This document shows positions 57,879 through 64,000 of a DNA stretch of 64,000 nucleotides, one piece after another. This stretch comes from Aurifilum marmelostoma. Taxonomy: Eukaryota; Ascomycota; Sordariomycetes; Diaporthales; Cryphonectriaceae. The stretch's first letter is position 1, and every line of letters starts with the position of its first letter. The notes under the pieces were generated by a model, which saw only the letters and a program-made list of their open reading frames with translations, searched no databases and had not been told where the DNA came from. A program made the translations under genes and the position numbers. Where the stretch lies: assembly GCA_027559495.1 (NCBI GenBank), contig JAMXSV010000017.1, positions 1,860,001 through 1,924,000 of the forward strand, read 5' to 3'.

Positions 57879-60052
57879 AGTACAGGGTAATTACAACTTG
57901 TGGTGTATGTGTATCTCTGTGTGTGTATCTGTGTGTGTGTGTGGACCACAAAAATATCCAGACAATTCTGTCTCCTGGTGGAAAGGTGATGGAATGTGTG
58001 ATGAGGATTCAGGTACTATGTATTATGACATTGTTGTGTTTTGTCGGGTGCTCACCAACACACCAGCTAACCTGTACTATGGTCAGTGGCATGTAGTGGG
58101 TGGTGTTGTTGTTCTACAGGATGAGTTCAGTGACCTGCTGCCCCCCCCCCCCCAAGAGACTGCCAGTTTCAGAAGGGCTGTGGTGGTGACGGGTGGTTGT
58201 GCTGTGGTTGGCTAGCACCTGAAGAGGGGAGGACCCTGGCAACCCAGGACCCCTAAGGCCCAAAAGAAAGGGAGATCGACCCGGGGAGGGAACGAAGCCC
58301 CTAGACCTGTGGAAATTGGCTTTGGCCGATCCTGGCATTGAAACCGGGTTCTCTGCCAGTGTGACACTCGTGATGTCTCGAGCGCCAATCTCGAGGGCAG
58401 TGGTATGCTGCTGAAGAGGGTGTGGTCTGGGCTTGAGAGTGTTGTTTGGCTTTGTTTATTTTGTTCCTTGGTCGACTTGGTCAGTTGAAACTTTGAGACA
58501 GCGACACCTTTTTTTTTCTATATCCCTTTTGCTTTTTCCCCCCTTTTTTTTCTTCTTCTTTTTTCCTTGCCTCCTTTTCTCTTTCTTATGCTACTGTAGC
58601 ACGCGCGGTCTTCTTGTTCGGAGAGGACCCAGCTGGTCTCACGTTTTCACAAGCCCAGCGTCGCATCAGCTCGTCATATTCTCTACACGAGGAATTGCCC
58701 AGATATTGAGACAAGCATCTCAGCTCTGTACGAGGCTAATCCTGCAGGGGCTGCGGAACACCACACACCACACACAAAAAAGCTGCATGCATGTACATGT
58801 GAGACACACTGAGACACCGCAACGAGAATAATAATGATGATCACCCACCCGAACCCGTGTCGCTGGACCACAAACTGATCGTATGTATGCGTGGGCTGTG
58901 GGCTCAACAGGTACGTGCTGTTGCGGCACTGGGATCGCTTGCTTGGGTTCTCGTGTCATGTCTCGAGCTGAAAAAGACAATACGTGTGTAATCGAAGAAA
59001 AAGGTAGCGACAACAACACTTTCCCTGCCAAATCGCCCCGCCGCTCAACGGTCGCAGCGGGTACCCTATAGAGTTCAGTGTACTTTGCACATTTCTCATG
59101 GTATACATATATACCAAGGCCTGATATACATTAATGACGCTGCTATAGACATGCTCGTTGTGAACTATTGATGGTGAACAAGCACCACCATACGCACGCA
59201 CCGCTCTACTATGTAACATAGTCAAATATGCGCTGTAGTATATATCGAACCATGACCCTGCAGCCTAAGTATATAAATTAATGAATACTTCCTTCCTCAT
59301 CGGCCTATCATCTCTCGTAAAGATACATACTCCCTGCCTCTTCCTCCTGAACGTAGCAGATATGCTTTATATCTACTTTATGCACAACAGCCAAGATGAT
59401 TGTGCGGATTCGACGCCTGTAGCGAGCGGTAGTGACGACGCCCGGAGATTGCGCACGACTCTCCCTTTTCAAAATATCCTTATTTCCATATTTTTTTCTT
59501 TCTTTCTCGTCAAAACTACTCTCGCTACTTTATAACCTTGCACCCTGGAATGGCTCCTGAGTGTCCCCGCCCTTACTGTGCTTTATTTTCTCCGATTGGC
59601 TTTCGACGCGGTGGAGAGTGCGCAGCCCACCACAAACCTCATTACCCTTGAGGCCTCACTGGCGACGACGTCATTGCCCAGAGCTTCTGGCTGAAGAGCG
59701 CAGTTTGGATGGTCTTTTTGCCGTGCTCGCCTCGTGGCTTGTTGACTTTTGTATTATGAGATATCCACCGAGAAAGAAACACAGAACATGTCAGTCGTCA
59801 ACATGTCGAACCATATACCATTCCTGTTCATACAGCCTCTTCCCATGCCGAGTGTAGTCTTTTCTATGATGTATCCCAAGAAATCCCAGCCGACCGCATC
59901 CATCTAGATATGTAAGATAGAGGACGAGGCCATGACAAACCAAAACGGAGAGAAAATGTACAGTGCCGCCCCAATCTTCTCCACCCAGAAAGAACAAGAA
60001 GATATCAATATACATCGTTCCAATGACACACAAAGTCCTCATGAGCCCTCCG

Positions 60053-62547
60053 TCAAGCCCAGCCCTTCTTCCCCTTCAACCAGGCGATCGTGTCGATTCC
60101 CGACTGCACCTTCATGCCCATGCGCGCATCAAGCACAAATGCCTCCCACGTCTTCACGTGCTCGAGATATTCCTCGCACTCCTTGATCTTGTCCCGCCTG
60201 AACGTCTCGACCTGCTTCTCGTCCGCGCCCTGCGGCCAGCACTTGGTGTCACAGCTCTCCTTCCAGGCCAGGACGCCGAGCTCGTAGTGCGCGCAGGGCG
60301 CGGGCCAGTCGTCACGGGACTCGCCCTTGAATAGCGCCCTTGAGGTAAGAAAGACGTCGGTCAGTATGGAGACAGCCACATCATCTATACATTAGGTTGG
60401 CGGAAGGGTCTTACCGATCTTGCTTGGACACAGGTTCTACCCTGTCTCTAGCTTCCGCATACCGGCCGAGATTACTCAACAGCGCGGCCTCCGCAACAGC
60501 CTTGATGGCAACCTCATCCGGGATGGCCTTCATCTTCTCTATATTCTCTTTCCCTGCCGTACACCTCTCCCAGGCCAGGCATTCGAGGGCCCGTTCCAGC
60601 GCATCATCCGGCATTCGCTTCGACCCTGTCCACAGGTATGTCATCTCCTGGGCGGGGCTCACTCCCGCAGCATCGGCAAGATCGAGACCCCATTCCTTGG
60701 CTCTCGACTCCCACTTTGCGACTTTTCTCTGGGCAAAAACCTCGAGGGGCATCTGCCTCGCCAGGAACTTCTTCCGTCCCGCCGCCGCCGGGCACTTTCG
60801 GAAATACTCCTCGGCCTTCTTCTTGTGCCTCTTGGCCTCCGTGTCGATGGTAGACCTCTCCTGCTCGCTGACCCCCTCCTTGTTCGAGGCCAGAACCTCA
60901 TCACGGTACATTTCCAGCTCCGCGCACCCGACAAAGTAGTAGTACAGGCTGTGGCTCCAGTCGTTCAGCTCGATGCACCGCAGGAAGCCCTCCTTCATCG
61001 TCTGCCAGTCCATCACGAACAGGGCGTTGACGGACAGCTCGAACATGTTCAGCGCCGTCACCTGCCGCATCTTGCTGTCGGCGTTGGCCTTGAGCACCTC
61101 GATCGCCTCCGGCAGCCGCCGCGCATTGGCAAGCACACGGGCTTCCTCGACCTTCCACATCCGGCTGTCGGGATACTGCGCCTGCATGCGCTCTAGAAGG
61201 GCGGTGCATTGCTCCTTGGGGTAGCCTACGATCTCGTCCTCCTCTGCGAGCTCAGCCGCGTCGGACTCGGACGGTAAGATGTCTGCGAAGGCGAGCAGGC
61301 CATTGTAGTAGGCGAGGAGCATGAGGCCCGCCACTCCGCTGTTGATGTTTGCGAACTTGGTCGACTGCCAGAGCATCTGAGCAATCACAAGTGTCAGCAT
61401 TTGTTTCTGTGTGCGTTGTGATGGGTCGGCCTACCTGTACGCCACGATTGCGATCCCCTTTGAAGCCAATAATGTACAGCAAGCGGGAGAATGCAGGGGG
61501 GACCATGGAGATGATGAGCAAGAGGGTACCAAAACACATGTTGGCCCCAGAGTGCACAAAAATGTCGACGGGGTTGGTGAAGAGTGAAGAGTCTGGGCCG
61601 GCGTTGGCGCGGAGGGCCTTCCTAGGTGGGCTGGGGAGGGGAGACCTAGACTGCTTCTGTGAGACGGGTGTGTCCGGTCTTGTTGATGGCACGGAAGATG
61701 CTTCTGCTTTGTCGAGGGTGAGGCCCTCTAGATCCTTCTCAAGAAGCGAGCTAGGTGCCGACTTGCTGTCAACCCTCTCGAGGTGGCCTCCGTAGGTGGC
61801 TGATGTCCTTGGTTCTTCCTCTGGCGCATCCACAAATTCAAGGTCGCTGTCAGAGTCGATGTTTTTCTGCAAATCAACGGCCTGTTCGCTCTGCGGTGCA
61901 ATTGGTCCTTTCGCAGCCCCGTTGCCCTGGCGTGCCGCCAACATCTTGGCCTCGACGTCCATAATTGCGTCGAGCGCGATGAAGGCCTTCCGCAGCTTAT
62001 AAAACCCCTTGATGCCCTCTGTCAGGCTCTCGTGCATGACCGAGACGATAGCCCCCATGATCTGTGCCTCGGCGTTCACCAGCTGGTACTCTGTGCCAGG
62101 CGGGTACATCTCGCAGCCCTTGGCAGGGACAGACGTACTGCCGGCGCTGGCCCCTCCCCTGAACCAGCCGCCACCACCACCACCACCGTCAGCCTGCTTC
62201 TGTGCCTTCTTCATGTCACTCCAGGCACGGCTCTCACACTCAGCCAGCCGGGCCGAGGCCTCGTTCATGATGTCCTTCTCGAAGCCGAGTATGGACCGCA
62301 TAAACACGGCTATGCCGAGCCCGAGCAGGTGAAACGAGGACGAGTCCTTCCGAGCCCGCAGCTGCGCCTCAGCGCCCTCGATGTCGTCGTTGACGATCCG
62401 ACCCGTGGCCTCCATGGCATCGTGAAGATCTGAGATCTCCACATCACGGGGGTCGGCGACCTGGGCGGTGCTGGTGTTGCGGCTGGAGGCCAGGACGCTG
62501 CCTGGCTTGGAAGCTCCGACGCCGTTGGATTTGAACCAGGAGCGCAT
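60053..62547 (-). CDS. IML2: Iml2-family mitochondrial outer-membrane / inclusion-clearance protein
   Basis: Three exons (62547-61435, 61376-60415, 60338-60053) give 786 residues, close to the yeast Iml2 protein. The family (related to animal TTC39) has TPR-like helical repeats and works in clearing protein inclusions with lipid-droplet and mitochondrial partners. The N-terminal part has SFHLLGLGIAVFMRSILGFE and AEAQIMGAIVSVMHESLTEG, followed by a disordered acidic/Ser-rich insert. The middle shows SGANMCFGTLLLIISMVPP and RLLYIIGFKGDRNRG, and the next exon continues directly with MLWQSTKFANINSGVAGLML. The TPR-like region (NALFVMDWQTMKEGFLRC, HSLYYYFVGCAELEM) and the C-terminal HYELGVLAWKE block follow. 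Introns are 58 and 76 nt. The start at 62547 is preferred over upstream frame with no family sequence. Confidence 0.93.
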
Positions 62548-63848
62548 GATGATGCTTGAGGCTTCTACGGGTGATGAGTCAAATCCTCTTTTCCCTGTTG
62601 CGAGAATCGATGAAGATTTGGAGTCCCTCGAGACGTATTGAAAATGTATCCGGCGTTCCGGGTGATGACGACGATGATGATGCTGATATGCTTGCTTGCT
62701 ATAGGACAGACTGGGTACCCGATCCTCAGAGACGTGCCATGTCCCCTTGGGAATGCAAACGCTCTCAAAAGAAAGACACAGGCTGCAGCTGCAACAAGTT
62801 GAAACAAAAGTACCAGCTGTGTGTATGCTTTCGCTTCTCGCCCGCTGACAATTGTCGGATGGACTATGTTCTTTCTCGTATTCGCGTCTTAGGCTGGAAG
62901 CGACTTGTGGAAGAAGCCTCGCTCTCTCGCTCTTTGATATGCCTAGCAAGTCTTCGTTCTAGCCTCGTTCCAAAAAATGACGTACCCGTTTGGACTAGTA
63001 GTAGGATTATATATGCCGCAAAGGAAAGGCTGCGGCGTCTCAAATGGGAGAAAAAAAAAAAACAGCGCTTGCGGATTCCAAAGTCCGTCCCCAAAATCCA
63101 GACACGTCAGCACTGCCCTGAACGTGAGGCGAGTGCTCGAGAAGACAAGACAAAGTAGAAGAAAGGCTGAAGGGGGCACATAGGCGGCCTGCCTTGCTTG
63201 CCATGAAATCAAATCGTAGTACTACCAATCAAGATTCAGCCCTATCGTGCAATAAATGACCTGGTCCCTAGAACCGCAGTAGGAATTCCCTGCCCATGCT
63301 GAAGTTCATGCAGTGAGACGCCGGTATCTCCGGCACTATGCTGAGTTGCTGTGTCTGCTATTAGTCGGCAGGGTCAACCGTAATTTAGTGGGGGTGCGAT
63401 CAGCAAGGTACTATCCTCCAACGAGATTGACACAAAGACCTGAGACGTGAAAGGCCAGAGGTGTACTATGGTACCATTGGTACTGTAGGACACAAGGTGG
63501 GAAAAGACCCTGAGCCGCCTGGGTCTGAGCCTGTAGTTGGACAAGTTGAGGCACTAGCCACTGGTTTCAAGCCACAAGGAGGGGCGCAGAGAGCGAAGGC
63601 CAAGAGAGGGGCCCGCCTCCCAGGCGCTATCCGTCAGCAGCTTGGTGCCTGCCGCTGGAGCTGGACGACCTGCTGCCAGAGAGGATCTCCCATTGTAGCT
63701 TGACCACACCCCGACGTGAAGCTCAACTTCAACAAAACGGTTTACAAAGCAGCCTTTTCACAAAGCACCACCATAACTCTACACACAAAAGACATTCAAG
63801 ACCTTTCCCCTTGTTCTCCATCTCTAGACACCACCTCAGAGCAACACC
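62548..63848. other. Divergent intergenic region, IML2 / SEM1
   Basis: About 1.3 kb between divergent genes should contain both promoters. Only short frames without domain features are seen. Confidence 0.5.
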
Positions 63849-64000
63849 ATGGCCTCTGCCGCGCCCCAAAAAGAGAACCAACCAGCCGCTTCTAACGAGG
63901 CAGGCAAGCCCGATGACGCCACCAAGAAGATTGCGCTGGAGGAAGACGACGAGTTTGAGGATTTTCCCGTCGAGGGTACGTCACGCTCCTCTACTGCAGA
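63849..64000 (+). CDS. SEM1: Sem1/Dss1, 26S proteasome lid subunit, first exon only
   Basis: The small acidic Sem1/Dss1 protein is a stabilising subunit of the proteasome lid and also works in TREX-2 mRNA export and BRCA2-linked DNA repair. The first exon (63849-63975) encodes 42 residues plus one base: a Lys/Glu/Ala-rich start and then LEEDDEFEDFPVE, the diagnostic acidic-aromatic ubiquitin-binding motif. A GTACGT donor follows at 63976 in phase 1, so the motif would continue with Asp-Trp in the next exon. The window ends inside the intron, and the rest of the gene is missing. Confidence 0.9.
   Translation, partial: MASAAPQKENQPAASNEAGKPDDATKKIALEEDDEFEDFPVEGTSRSSTA

Larger units (their letters stand above)
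57194..60052. other. Intergenic, about 2.9 kb with simple repeats
   Basis: This stretch holds the leader of the hydrolase gene with GGA and GCA repeats (57210-57265), a GT microsatellite, an 8-bp tandem repeat, a 13-C run at 58141-58153, and a degenerate tRNA-like string near 58325-58400. No protein gene is supported. Confidence 0.5.

Noticed and set aside
58325..58400. tRNA-like string on the minus strand, with GGTTTCAATGCC resembling a B box and TGTCACA resembling an Asp anticodon loop
   Set aside because: T-stem, anticodon stem and acceptor stem do not pair properly and no A box is seen. At most it is a decayed tRNA relic.
60420..61196. A 258-codon plus-strand frame opposite IML2
   Set aside because: It is a codon-bias shadow of the TPR-like exon of the Iml2 homologue.

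Overview
The window is nuclear DNA of a filamentous ascomycete, most likely a Sordariomycete. The evidence is short spliceosomal introns (mostly 55-145 nt) with GT-AG ends and CTAAC/CTGAC-like branch sites, Zn2Cys6 transcription factors, secreted laccase and GH16 enzymes, a SulP permease, a fungal rhodopsin, an Iml2 homologue, Sem1/Dss1 and an Mpv17-type protein. Genes are monocistronic on both strands. I see no bacterial, viral or intact transposon gene and no CRISPR array. Most genes had to be assembled across introns; the exon joins below were read by hand.

Left part (1-10.1 kb): the 3' part of a fungal transcription factor, a Thr/Ser-rich predicted secreted protein, then a divergent pair made of a second, related Zn2Cys6 factor (minus) and a monocarboxylate-type MFS transporter (plus). 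The pair shares a 365-bp promoter with a 23-bp hyphenated palindrome. A gene-poor stretch of about 5.3 kb follows. At 15.4-22.6 kb lie a 13-exon laccase with a 12-nt microexon, an atypical SDR/epimerase-like protein, and a rhodopsin that keeps the retinal lysine and the Asp-Thr-Asp proton-pump residues. About 6 kb with no convincing gene comes next.

Centre (28.7-40.1 kb): a SulP sulfate/anion permease with a dinucleotide-repeat intron, a mitochondrial class 2 dihydroorotate dehydrogenase, an Mpv17/PMP22 protein, a long Pro-rich protein of unknown function, and a CloQ/NphB-like ABBA aromatic prenyltransferase, a family rare in fungi. About 4.3 kb without a clear gene follows.

Right part (44.4-64 kb): a GNAT acetyltransferase-like protein with an N-terminal hydrophobic segment, a small secreted protein resembling Nis1-type effectors, a secreted GH16 beta-glucanase, an aldo-keto reductase, a large alpha/beta-hydrolase interrupted by a one-base shift in a G8 tract, an IML2 homologue, and the first exon of SEM1/DSS1 cut by the window end.

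The window mixes housekeeping genes (pyrimidine synthesis, proteasome, mitochondrial proteins) with accessory genes (laccase, rhodopsin, prenyltransferase, effector-like protein, GH16). It is not one biosynthetic cluster: the prenyltransferase has no polyketide or terpene synthase beside it, and the rhodopsin has no carotenoid genes beside it. The most unusual points are the prenyltransferase, the complete proton-pump residue set of the rhodopsin, the laccase microexon, the regulator/transporter pair with its palindrome, and the homopolymer frameshift.
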